From Bacteroidota bacterium (GTDB lineage Bacteria; Bacteroidota; Bacteroidia; J057; JADKCL01), in the NCBI GenBank assembly GCA_016718825.1, contig JADKCL010000034.1, positions 1 to 64,000 of the forward strand: 64,000 nt of DNA, given 5' to 3'. The number at the start of each line of letters is the position of its first letter. Positions within the stretch are counted from its first letter, which is position 1. Under the pieces are notes generated by a model, which was not told the origin of the DNA, searched no databases, and saw only the letters and a list, made by a program, of their open reading frames with translations. Below, one piece after another: positions 7,733 through 15,457 of this stretch. The position numbers and the translations under genes are program-made.

Positions 7733-8668
7733 TCAGGGATACTCAGCGCGACGAATTGTCGCTTGAATTTCTTTCAATACGGTTTGGGCAAGTTTGTCTG
7801 GAAGGGCATTGGATGCTGCAAGTGCCCGAATTTGATCCTGCAATGCGGACCGGCCTGCGCCAGCAAAAGGTGCGTCCTTGCGCGTGCGCTCGAGCAGCAA
7901 TTCCTTGCATTTGCGCAATAGGGCTTCGTTGCCACTGGCGATCGCACTGCGCAAATCCAATGCATCTCTTGTCACTTTGTCATAGATGTCTTTCCGGGAT
8001 TTGATCCACGAGGAATTGTTCAAATCAAAGACCACTATAGAAACTTCGGCACGCAACCACCGCATTCCGTTGGAATTCCATTGCGTCACAAAATCGGCGG
8101 CAGGGTTGGGCCTTTCGGCAAAGGCCGGTGTAATTTCTCCAATGGGGTTGATGGCGAGGCTCTCTACATCTTCGATGACGGACGGGTCAAGGAGGATGGC
8201 GAATTCGGCAAGGTAGTCTTCGGAGGGGTCTTGAATTCTTTGCGCGCCCTTCAATACCGGGAAAATCGAACCTTTGGAGCCCTGCATGTTGACCGAGGCA
8301 GAAGACAATCGGTAATTGCTGGCTTTGAATCTCAACCAAGGGTAACCTTCGCCGGCCTCCTCCAAAAATGGCTCGATTGCTGCAAGAATCCCCTTTTTTC
8401 GGAGGTCATTGCGGTGCGTGGTGGTCAGTGAACTGAGTTTCATCTTGGGCCTGAAGTGCTCGACCTCCCGATCGCCTTTGCCCCCGATGGGCTGCTCGGA
8501 ATACCAACATTTGCCTCCACCCAGACCATTGGTGCCCACGTACTGATGCGCTTCTAGCCAATCAAACAATGAAGTCCAATCACCGTCACTGTGTTGTACT
8601 TTGGCAAGGAATCGCGCCAAATCGACGTGGTTTGCCAAATCCGGATGCGGAAATCGAATGTAAATCAT
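7733..8668 (-). CDS. HNH endonuclease, PtuB-like (Septu-type defence)
   Basis: 311 residues. The HNH core is visible as KCWYSE (53-58), EVEHFRPK (68-75) with the catalytic His71, and a downstream GYPWLRFKASNYRLSSASVN segment (109-127) that corresponds to the W-x-A-x4-NYR block of PtuB/DUF-type HNH nucleases. In many relatives zinc is held by two CxxC or C..N pairs; here they are CWYS and SVNM, so zinc binding may be reduced. The start codon overlaps the stop of the ATPase gene by four bases (ATGA), which implies translational coupling. In Septu the nuclease is activated with the PtuA ATPase during phage infection. That role is inferred from domain pairing. Confidence 0.75.
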   Translation of the reverse strand: MIYIRFPHPDLANHVDLARFLAKVQHSDGDWTSLFDWLEAHQYVGTNGLGGGKCWYSEQPIGGKGDREVEHFRPKMKLSSLTTTHRNDLRKKGILAAIEPFLEEAGEGYPWLRFKASNYRLSSASVNMQGSKGSIFPVLKGAQRIQDPSEDYLAEFAILLDPSVIEDVESLAINPIGEITPAFAERPNPAADFVTQWNSNGMRWLRAEVSIVVFDLNNSSWIKSRKDIYDKVTRDALDLRSAIASGNEALLRKCKELLLERTRKDAPFAGAGRSALQDQIRALAASNALPDKLAQTVLKEIQATIRRAEYP

Positions 8669-10131
8669 GGCAGGATGCTGGAGGAGGAATTGTTCATTTC
8701 TGCCAGAAGCCGGTCCACCATTTCCTTCATTTCATCGTCGGAGGGTGAGGATTCTGCAACGAGGCTGCGAAAAGTCTGACGTTCAGCAACCATGTCCAAA
8801 AACCGCTGGTAAAGCGGGTCTGTGAGACTGTCATCGTAAGACAAAGCGCCGAGTTTCTGCGTGAGAAAGGCAAACCGCTGTTCTTCCTCCGGATTCAATT
8901 CGGAGGATGCCGCCTTCCTGCTCAATGTTGCATGTTCCTTGACCGCCGCGATTGCGACTTCGCCAAAGGTGGATTGTGTCCCAAACACGTCGCGCAAAAT
9001 GCCTTCGGCTCCGACCCAAAAGAGGTCTTCCTTGGGATGCCTGATGGATCGTTTTCCTTGTTCGTCTGCCTCCAGAATATACACCTGTTCGGCGTCGAGG
9101 TCCTTCAGCAGCATTGGCGAATGGGTACTCACGATAAACTGTACCTTGGGGAAGGCCTCCGACAACCGTTTCAAGGTTGCGGCTTGCAACTCGGGATGCA
9201 AGTGAATGCCAAATTCGTCGATCAAGACCACGCCTGGAACTTCCAAATTGGCAGTGGGGCCCAGATGTTTGTTGAGCAAAACGGCACGCATGCTTAACTC
9301 GGCGGCCATCAGGCAGAGGTATTGGTAGCCGTCGCTGAGTTGGTCGAAGAGGCGGATGGTTCCATCTTCAAACCGAAATGCCAAAACCCTTGCGTTGCCC
9401 TTTTTGGTGGAACTCGCTGTGATCCACTCAAAAGAATGCAAACTCGGAAGCAAGAGGCCCAAGACGTTTCGGAAAACTCCCAAAGCGGCTTGGGGAATTT
9501 GACCAAACATCGACTTGGCTATTTCGGAGGTTTGGCTTTCCTGCGCACGGCTTGCCATCCTTTCAAACCAATTGAGCAGGAAGGGTTCGATGGATTTTCC
9601 GCTCAAACAGCCATCATAGCCGAGCAATGCCTGAAAATCCTCCCCAAAACTGCTGGTATCCGTCAAGGCAACATGGACGTATTCCGTTCCGAAATAGGCG
9701 ATCATCGGCAGGCGTCCCACGTTGTGCTCGGTGACCGACTTGTACATTTCCGCGGCGAGCCGATCCAAGCTTTCAAGATTTTCATTGCCGGCAGAATTCC
9801 CGGAAGTCGAATGCCAGCGTTTCCAAACCAAAGCAATTTCCTGATTCTCAATGGATCGCGTGGTGGCCTCCATTGCAAGTTCACAGATTTGGGCAATGTC
9901 AGCGATCGGATTTATCCCGACAATCCGGTGATCTTCCCTTTCAATGGACAAATCAAGACCATTGATTGCCGCCACAAACGACGACAAGCCGATGCGGATT
10001 GCCTGAAAGATCGCCGACTTCCCAGCCATGTTCTCTGCCACCAGGACATGCATGTTGAATTCGGGATTGAAAACGATCTCGAATTCATCGAAACAACGGA
10101 AATTCTTCAGTCCAAGTCGATCTATGCGCAT
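8665..10131 (-). CDS. AAA/ABC-type ATPase, PtuA-like (Septu-type defence)
   Basis: 488 residues from the ATG at 10131 (MRIDRLGLKNFRCFDEFEI), a RecF/SMC-like N-terminus. Walker A is AENMAGKS (32-39), where the first Gly of GxxxxGKS is Ala. The ABC-like signature is LSDGYQ (265-270), Walker B is VVLIDEF (301-307) followed by HLHPE, and the switch His lies in STHS (335-338). This is the AAA_15/AAA_21 layout seen in PtuA, OLD-like and retron-linked ATPases. No TOPRIM domain is present. It is the first gene of a two-gene operon with the HNH nuclease. A -7-like TATATTTG lies about 20 bases upstream of the start. Alternative: an ATPase/HNH module from a retron, but no reverse transcriptase is nearby. 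Confidence 0.8.
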   Translation of the reverse strand: MRIDRLGLKNFRCFDEFEIVFNPEFNMHVLVAENMAGKSAIFQAIRIGLSSFVAAINGLDLSIEREDHRIVGINPIADIAQICELAMEATTRSIENQEIALVWKRWHSTSGNSAGNENLESLDRLAAEMYKSVTEHNVGRLPMIAYFGTEYVHVALTDTSSFGEDFQALLGYDGCLSGKSIEPFLLNWFERMASRAQESQTSEIAKSMFGQIPQAALGVFRNVLGLLLPSLHSFEWITASSTKKGNARVLAFRFEDGTIRLFDQLSDGYQYLCLMAAELSMRAVLLNKHLGPTANLEVPGVVLIDEFGIHLHPELQAATLKRLSEAFPKVQFIVSTHSPMLLKDLDAEQVYILEADEQGKRSIRHPKEDLFWVGAEGILRDVFGTQSTFGEVAIAAVKEHATLSRKAASSELNPEEEQRFAFLTQKLGALSYDDSLTDPLYQRFLDMVAERQTFRSLVAESSPSDDEMKEMVDRLLAEMNNSSSSILP

Positions 10132-10177
10132 GCAGGAAACTTTTCTCAAATATAAGGCTTTGAGCTATTTTGCAGCC

Positions 10178-11317
10178 ATGGTAAAATTCCGCCCGAGTAC
10201 CGATCATTTCATTACGAGCATCAAGTCCTTGCAGGCGTTTTTGGCGCAGGGAACGAGTTTGGCGTATTGCACCTTGCAGGATTTGGACTTTCGGGAGAAT
10301 GCCATCGATTGGATGCAGATTCGGATTGACCATACCACCTTTTTGGGTTGCGAATTGAAGTCGTCTGACGAATTGATTCTTCGCGAAAAAGGAGCCTTCA
10401 TCTATCCGCGGCATCCTGATTTGCCTTACAATCCCTACCGTCGGGAGCTTTATACCTGGCAGGAGTTGATGGAGGGGTATTCACCCGAATTTGACAACAG
10501 CCTCGACCTTGCGATCTACCGTCATTTTGCAGCCTGCCGCTACAATCCGAGCATCAACGAGGCGCTGAGCCAACGGATTCATGACCATGCGATTGACGAA
10601 GCCTTGCGCAGTCTGATGCGGTTTGATGCGGAGGGCATGACGGAGAAAAAATGCATCGGGATGATGGGCGGCCATGGCACGAAACGCACCGACGAATGTT
10701 ATTTAAAAGTCGCGAAAACAGCCAAACTGCTCACGGAAGCGGGCTTTTTCATTGTCTCAGGCGGCGGACCGGGCATCATGGAAGCTGCCAATCTCGGGGC
10801 TTGGATGGCTGGTCGGCCGATGGAAGACCTCGGAAAGGCGTTGGCGATCCTCGGGCGCGCACCGCATTACAGGGACCAAGGCTATTTTGAAGCCGCAAAG
10901 GAGGTTTTGGCGCATTATCCGGATGGAATGGCAAGCCTGGCGATTCCGACCTGGTTTTACGGCCACGAACCGAGCAATTTGTTTGCGACGGCGATTGCCA
11001 AGTACTTCAGCAACAGCATTCGGGAGGATACTTTGTTGGCGGTGAGTTTGCACGGGGTTGTCTTTGCGCCTGGGAGCGCGGGTACCACGCAGGAGATTTT
11101 TATGGAGGCGACCCAAAATCATTATTGCACCTTCAATTATTACAGTCCGATGGTGTTTTTGGGCAGCCAACGGTATGAGATTGAGACGATGATTTATCCG
11201 TTGGTAAGGCAATTGTCATTCGGGCAAGCCTACCATGACTTGCTGCATTTGGCCGATACGCCGGAGGAGGTTTTGGCGTTTTTGAAGGTAAATGGACCAC
11301 GGAAGAAGGTAGTTTGA
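10178..11317 (+). CDS. LOG-family/PpnN-like Rossmann nucleotide-binding protein
   Basis: 379 residues from the ATG at 10178 (MVKFRPSTDHF). The upstream open frame lies in the ATPase gene and is not used. The Rossmann core starts at GMMGGHGTKRTDECY and VSGGGPGIMEAANLGAW. The later motif APGSAGTTQEIF corresponds to the PGGxGTxxE signature of LOG-type phosphoribohydrolases, with Ser replacing one Gly. These enzymes cleave nucleoside 5'-monophosphates to base and ribose 5-phosphate. The N-terminal 150 residues are unlike plain LOG and resemble the long PpnN-type proteins. It is divergent from the Septu-like operon with only 46 bases between start codons. Confidence 0.75.
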   Translation: MVKFRPSTDHFITSIKSLQAFLAQGTSLAYCTLQDLDFRENAIDWMQIRIDHTTFLGCELKSSDELILREKGAFIYPRHPDLPYNPYRRELYTWQELMEGYSPEFDNSLDLAIYRHFAACRYNPSINEALSQRIHDHAIDEALRSLMRFDAEGMTEKKCIGMMGGHGTKRTDECYLKVAKTAKLLTEAGFFIVSGGGPGIMEAANLGAWMAGRPMEDLGKALAILGRAPHYRDQGYFEAAKEVLAHYPDGMASLAIPTWFYGHEPSNLFATAIAKYFSNSIREDTLLAVSLHGVVFAPGSAGTTQEIFMEATQNHYCTFNYYSPMVFLGSQRYEIETMIYPLVRQLSFGQAYHDLLHLADTPEEVLAFLKVNGPRKKVV

Positions 11318-11375
11318 GCTGCAACCTTCGCTGAGCCCTGAACATGGTTTTCGGAAAAAGTACGGTGTTGTGGGC

Positions 11376-11406
11376 TTGAATTTCAGGGGCGTTTTGCTTA
11401 TTTTTG
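11376..11406 (+). promoter_or_regulatory. Promoter of the antitoxin-like gene
   Basis: TTG (11376-11378), 20-base spacer, TATTTTTG (11399-11406): an exact fit to the Bacteroidota TTG-N19-21-TAnnTTTG consensus, 52 bases before the ATG at 11459. Confidence 0.65.
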
Positions 11407-11458
11407 AACTAGAGGCAAGGATTTTCGTGCTTGGTATTCATTTTTAGCATGCAATTGT

Positions 11459-11713
11459 ATGTCCACCAAAGAATTGAAATCAAAAATACAAGTGCTGATG
11501 GCATTCAATGAAAACGAGGATCTACTCTTCCGTTTTTACCAAAGTCTTTTGGAAGATGCCAAGCGAAATGAAGGCGGAGATTGGTGGGAAAACCTGACAG
11601 ATGAACAGAAATCAAGGGTCGAAGCAAGTCGTGCATCTATCGCCACGGGAAAAACATATTCCAATGCCGAGGCCTTCGAAGAATCAAAGAAATGGCTTAT
11701 TCAGCATTCCTAA
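11459..11713 (+). CDS. Small antitoxin-like protein, orphan
   Basis: 84 residues, soluble and charged. The C-terminal half (DWWENLTDEQKSRVEASRASI, then a GKTYSNAEAF segment) resembles the short helical proteins annotated as addiction-module antitoxin components, which carry W-x-x-L-s/t-x-E-Q-K. A RelE/ParE-type toxin gene would normally follow within a few bases. Instead the gene is followed directly by the inverted-repeat hairpin cluster at 11749. It has its own consensus promoter. Antitoxin function is inferred from one short motif and is uncertain. Confidence 0.5.
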   Translation: MSTKELKSKIQVLMAFNENEDLLFRFYQSLLEDAKRNEGGDWWENLTDEQKSRVEASRASIATGKTYSNAEAFEESKKWLIQHS

Positions 11714-11748
11714 AACAATGCCATTAAACTAGGCTTGGTACGAGGTTT

Positions 11749-11980
11749 GAAATTCCCTTGGTATTTGGCCCGGAGGGCCTAAACAATAGTAGCCGTGGAC
11801 GAAGTCCATGGTTGAAAATACGGTTCGATTCACAAGGCCGAAGGCCTTGAACTTGTCCTCCTCGTTCAATCGTTCGCTTAAATTCAAGACCTTCGGCCTT
11901 GAAACATCGTTGGGCACACCAACCACGGACTTCGTCCGCGGCTATCGTTGTTTAAGTCCTCCGGACTATTCAGTGGTAGC
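11749..11980. repeat. Large inverted repeat built from six triloop hairpins
   Basis: Six hairpins with 3-base loops lie in a mirror arrangement. GGCCC-GGA-GGGCC (11767-11779), CCGTGGAC-GAA-GTCCATGG (11793-11811) and CAAGGCC-GAA-GGCCTTG (11833-11849) are followed by TCAAGACC-TTC-GGCCTTGA (11884-11902), CCACGGAC-TTC-GTCCGCGG (11923-11941) and AGTCC-TCC-GGACT (11955-11967). The right half is an imperfect reverse complement of the left half, including AAACAATAGTAGCCG against CGGCTATCGTTGTTT. Hence open frames on opposite strands encode similar peptides, which are not real genes. Confidence 0.85.
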
Positions 11981-12022
11981 CTCCAACCTTAACCTTGAAA
12001 CTGAACCCCAAACCTGCCCCCC

Positions 12023-12415
12023 TCAATCCTGATCCCCAATCTCCACATCGTCCAAATGCAAGACGTGCATCATACGGTGCACCAGCGGCGCCAAGAGTAC
12101 CGCTGCTGTGGTGAGGAAGGCAATGCCGCTGTAAAGGGCATAAAATGAGGAGAATATCTTCGCGCCATCGGAGGCCATCGGATCGACAGGACCCATGCCG
12201 GTCAAGATCATGCTGGCATTGTAAAATCCGCAGACCAGGGTGAGTCCGCCAAAGTAGCTGTAACCGAATGTGCCGATGAGCAAGGAGATTGAGACAATCG
12301 TTGTCGAATACAGAAAATACCGCAGCTGCCGCGACAAAAACTGCCGCTTCGACAGCAGGGGCTGCTTACGATGCTCCCAGCGGGTCTCGAAAAATGTGCG
12401 TTTCAATGGCTTCAT
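12023..12415 (-). CDS. Two-TM membrane protein resembling an ion-channel pore module
   Basis: 130 residues. A basic N-terminus (RFLSRQ-type) precedes TM1 (FLYSTTIVSISLLIGTFGYSY), a re-entrant-looking segment (FYNASMILTGMGPVDPM) and TM2 (FYALYSGIAFLTTAAVLLAPL). The order TM1 - short helix - T-x-G-x-x-x-D-P - TM2 matches the Ion_trans_2 pore unit, but the K+ filter TVGYGD is replaced by TGMGPVDP. Homologous families with this filter are uncharacterised as far as I know. The start overlaps the esterase stop by four bases, so it should be co-translated with the secreted esterase. Confidence 0.6.
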   Translation of the reverse strand: MKPLKRTFFETRWEHRKQPLLSKRQFLSRQLRYFLYSTTIVSISLLIGTFGYSYFGGLTLVCGFYNASMILTGMGPVDPMASDGAKIFSSFYALYSGIAFLTTAAVLLAPLVHRMMHVLHLDDVEIGDQD

Positions 12416-13947
12416 TCTGCGAATATCATGACCTTTTTCCGCATTCGCAGGCCTTTCATTTCCAGCTTGAGGAGGTACAAACCACCGCTCAAGCCATTCA
12501 CAGAAATTTCCGTCTGCAATTCACCTGCACATTTCCCGGCGATCTCGTCCAACACGCGTCCCTGCAAGTCGCAAAGCGTCAGCACATACGCCCCCGCAGG
12601 CAATCCCAAAGCATTCACCCGCAAATCCTCCCCCCGCTGAAAGGTAGACATCCCACACCCTTGCCCACACCCAAACCCGTCAGCGGTGCCCGCCGGTCCG
12701 ACGACGACCTGCAGCAAACTCGTATCCCCTGCTGCATCCAAGTGACTGAACGCTCGCGCCGTAATCGTGCGCAATCCCAAGGTTTGCCATTGAATGTCAA
12801 TGCTGTTGCTGTTGGGATTCGAAGAAACGACCGTCCCGCCATTCACCGTCCAGCACCAATGATAGCCGGGTTGCGCAGGGACAGTATAGGTCTCAATCGC
12901 ATTCGGATAGGAATAGCCGATGCCCGTGATGGGACCCGTTTCCGGCTTGAGAAAATGCCAGAGAAATTCCTCGATGTCCACCAAAATCGGATCCCAATAT
13001 TGTGTCGGTCCGCCAACGAAGTTGTTGGCAACGACCGTTCCCCAAACGTTGTGGCCTTCGCCGGGGAAGGGAATAAATTCGTTGTAGATGCCCAAATGGT
13101 CGAGGCGCGGGGCGATCAACGACGAACCGTAAACCTGTGGCAAGGTGAAAAGGGCGGTGAAGGGGAAGCCATATCCATACGGCACGACAGGATCAAGGTC
13201 GCCATGGAAGGAAATCATGGGTACATTTTCATTCGAAGCGATCCAGGAAGTGTCCCCGATGGCTCCCCAAGCATTGATGAGGGCCTTTACTTTGCTCGAA
13301 TGGGCGTAGGAATTTCCGCTGCAATCCTTGCAACCCAAATCCGGTGCCGGGAAGGGCAATCCGGAGGCGAAACTGCTGGCTGGGCGCTCGGCTTCCGACA
13401 TGTACTGACAATGCATCGCCGAAATGCTGCCTGCACTGACACCACCGGCAAAGACCCAATTGGTGTCGATGCGCAGGCTGTCTGACTTTTCCTTGAGGTA
13501 ACGAATGGCCGCGCTCCAATCCTGTACGGCCCGGTAAACCGCTCTTTCTCCCGAATTGGCATCGGAGATGTTCATGCCGAGGCGGTAGTTGATGCTCGCG
13601 GTCACAAATCCCTTTCGGGCGAAGGAATCGCACAAGGCGCGCGCATCTTCATCCTCCTTGGCTCCGATCAAAAATCCGCCGCCGAAGGCAAACATCATCA
13701 AGGGCCGGCGTGCAAGCGTATCCCCGACCGGCTGATAAATGTCCATTTTCAGGTCTTGGGCGATCGTCACATTTTCGTTGATGTACACGGCCGGCATCGC
13801 GGGGGCATTGCCATAAACCACATCCGCCGACTTCTGAACCTGAAAAATGGCGGTTCGGTAGCGAAGGGTATCACATTGCTGTGCCTTCGAAGGGTCGGGA
13901 AGGATCAGCCAGAGGAACAACAAAAAGGCAAACGAACTTTTGCGCAT
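12412..13947 (-). CDS. Secreted carboxylesterase-like alpha/beta hydrolase with T9SS domain
   Basis: 511 residues from the ATG at 13947 (MRKSSFAFLLFLWLILP, signal peptide). The hydrolase domain carries an oxyanion-type FGGGF, the nucleophile elbow GGVSAGS, an acid in GDLDPVVP and the His in GEGHNVWG. This fits feruloyl esterase/BD-FAE-like or type-B carboxylesterase families. Then comes a PKD-like Ig segment (WCWTVNGGTVVSSNPNSNSI) and a C-terminal T9SS-type sorting domain with LRVNALGLPAGAYVLTLCDL and LSGGLYLLKLEMKG. The predicted route is Sec export followed by T9SS secretion. The substrate is unknown. Confidence 0.8.
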   Translation of the reverse strand: MRKSSFAFLLFLWLILPDPSKAQQCDTLRYRTAIFQVQKSADVVYGNAPAMPAVYINENVTIAQDLKMDIYQPVGDTLARRPLMMFAFGGGFLIGAKEDEDARALCDSFARKGFVTASINYRLGMNISDANSGERAVYRAVQDWSAAIRYLKEKSDSLRIDTNWVFAGGVSAGSISAMHCQYMSEAERPASSFASGLPFPAPDLGCKDCSGNSYAHSSKVKALINAWGAIGDTSWIASNENVPMISFHGDLDPVVPYGYGFPFTALFTLPQVYGSSLIAPRLDHLGIYNEFIPFPGEGHNVWGTVVANNFVGGPTQYWDPILVDIEEFLWHFLKPETGPITGIGYSYPNAIETYTVPAQPGYHWCWTVNGGTVVSSNPNSNSIDIQWQTLGLRTITARAFSHLDAAGDTSLLQVVVGPAGTADGFGCGQGCGMSTFQRGEDLRVNALGLPAGAYVLTLCDLQGRVLDEIAGKCAGELQTEISVNGLSGGLYLLKLEMKGLRMRKKVMIFAE

Positions 13948-13986
13948 AATTCGATGGATTGAATCGAAAATTAGCAAACTCTGGAA

Positions 13987-15126
13987 TCAAAACACCTTTT
14001 TAACCAGCCAAGCGATGATTCCATTTTTTCCTGCCCTACCGATCAGCCAATTGAGCAACCAAGGCCGGTCGGCAATCAGTTTTTGGGCCCAATACTTTTG
14101 CCGGAGTTCTTTGGCCAGCTTCGAATGCAGTTCCTTGGAATATTCGCTGAGTGCTGCGGCGCTGAAATTTTGGGATTGAAAGGCCTTGATGGCATGTTTT
14201 GCGGCCATTTGGGCGCTCCACATGGCATTGCCGATGCCTTCGCCGGTGGCAGGATCGATCAAGGAAGCGGCATCGCCACAAAGCAAAAATCCATCGCCGC
14301 TGTTGGTCATCCACCGCGAACCGAGCGGAAGGCCAAACCCCAGCACTTTTCCTTGCATTTTGGCGCCTTCGAATCGTTTTGCAAGTGCGGGCGTTTTGCT
14401 GATGATCTCCGTCAAGGCCGGACGAAGGGCGATTTTGCGTTCGGCGATATGCTTGCTGAGCATTCCGAAGCCGACGTTGCATTCGTGTGCGTTGACCGGG
14501 AAAATCCAGAAATAACCCGGCAAGCCGTCCTTGACCAGATGGATTTCCATCGTGTCGGGCTGCAAGTCGGCCACGCCTTGAAAATAGGCCCGCACCGCCG
14601 CGCAGTGGTGGTTCGGATCCAATTCGAATGCGCCGAGTTGCTTGGACGTGACGCCATTGGCGCCGTCACAGCCGATGATGAGCTTGGCAGACAATACTTG
14701 GGCGGTGGTTTGAATGCGCCAGATCTGACCTTCCCGGGTGATGTTTTCGACGGCTTGGCCGGGGAAAAACTGCAATTCGGGATTGGCTGTGGCCGCATTC
14801 ACCAGAAAGGCATCAAAATCGATTCGCCGCGCACAATAACCGGGAATGGCAAAATGGTAGGTGAATTGTTGGCCATTCGGCGCCACGACGCTGCAGGCGC
14901 GGATCGTGGTTTTGGGTGGAAATTCAGCGAATTGCTGCGCAACCTCGGGTGCAATTTCGCGCAGCACGCGTACCGCACGCGCCGGAATGGCATCGCCGCA
15001 GACCTTGTCGCGCGGGAAGCTCGACTTGTCGATCAAGGCCACGCGCAAGCCCGCGTCGCGCAACGCAAGCGCACAGGTAGCACCCGCAGGTCCCGCGCCG
15101 ATGATCGCGATGTCGAAGTGTTGCAC
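13987..15126 (-). CDS. Geranylgeranyl reductase-family FAD oxidoreductase
   Basis: 379 residues. The N-terminus IAIIGAGPAGATCALALRDAG is a Rossmann FAD-binding GxGxxG. The motif DKVCGDAIPARAV is the CG-D signature of the geranylgeranyl reductase/BchP-like family, and the second FAD motif is GFLLCGDAASLIDPATGEGIGNAM. The family reduces prenyl double bonds on lipids, quinones or pigments. It could act on menaquinone or carotenoid precursors here, but the substrate cannot be read from sequence. The start is GTG at 15126. The C-terminal helix (WLLNWLIGRAGKNGIIAWLV) may be membrane-associated. Confidence 0.85.
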   Translation of the reverse strand: MQHFDIAIIGAGPAGATCALALRDAGLRVALIDKSSFPRDKVCGDAIPARAVRVLREIAPEVAQQFAEFPPKTTIRACSVVAPNGQQFTYHFAIPGYCARRIDFDAFLVNAATANPELQFFPGQAVENITREGQIWRIQTTAQVLSAKLIIGCDGANGVTSKQLGAFELDPNHHCAAVRAYFQGVADLQPDTMEIHLVKDGLPGYFWIFPVNAHECNVGFGMLSKHIAERKIALRPALTEIISKTPALAKRFEGAKMQGKVLGFGLPLGSRWMTNSGDGFLLCGDAASLIDPATGEGIGNAMWSAQMAAKHAIKAFQSQNFSAAALSEYSKELHSKLAKELRQKYWAQKLIADRPWLLNWLIGRAGKNGIIAWLVKKVF

Positions 15127-15178
15127 GGTGCAAGTTAATGGAGAATGGACGATTGATCATGGACGATTGATGATTGGC

Positions 15179-15410
15179 CGCCCTTTGTCATTCCGAAGCG
15201 TCCCTTGTCATTCCGAAGCGAAGCGAGGAATCTGCAAGCAAAGTAACACCGACCGCTTAGTTGCTCTGTTCGGCAGTGGCTTGTTACCCGGCCCGTAGAT
15301 TCCTCGGTCGCTGCGCTCCCTCGGAATGACGATTGGGCTGCGCTCCCTCGGAATGACGATTGGGCTGCGCTCCCTCGGAATGACAATTGGACTGCGCTCC
15401 CTCTGGATGA
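15179..15410. repeat. Inverted and tandem GGAATGAC repeats
   Basis: A 27-base unit (CTGCGCTCCCTCGGAATGAC plus ATTGGG) is repeated at 15311, 15338 and 15365, with a partial fourth copy at 15392. On the left, GTCATTCCGAAGCG occurs twice in inverted orientation (15187-15227), and GAGGAATCT pairs with AGATTCCTC near 15297. This GTCATTCCGA...GGAATGAC repeat class is common between bacterial genes. No coding function is visible. Confidence 0.8.
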
Positions 15411-15423
15411 TCCATCCCCCATT

Positions 15424-15454
15424 TTGCCATCCGCCCAACCCTTTGTAATTTTTG
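15424..15454 (+). promoter_or_regulatory. Promoter of the GH13 lipoprotein gene
   Basis: TTG (15424-15426), 19-base spacer, TAATTTTTG (15446-15454), then only GGC before the ATG at 15458. The spacing implies a very short or absent 5' leader. Confidence 0.5.
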
Positions 15455-15457
15455 GGC

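Noticed and set aside
11729..12032. Two short overlapping frames on opposite strands encoding similar peptides
   Set aside because: Both come from the inverted-repeat hairpin cluster; the similarity is due to the repeat structure, not to homologous genes.
15311..15410. Possible CRISPR array
   Set aside because: Units are tandem and contiguous with no variable spacers, so this is a simple tandem repeat.
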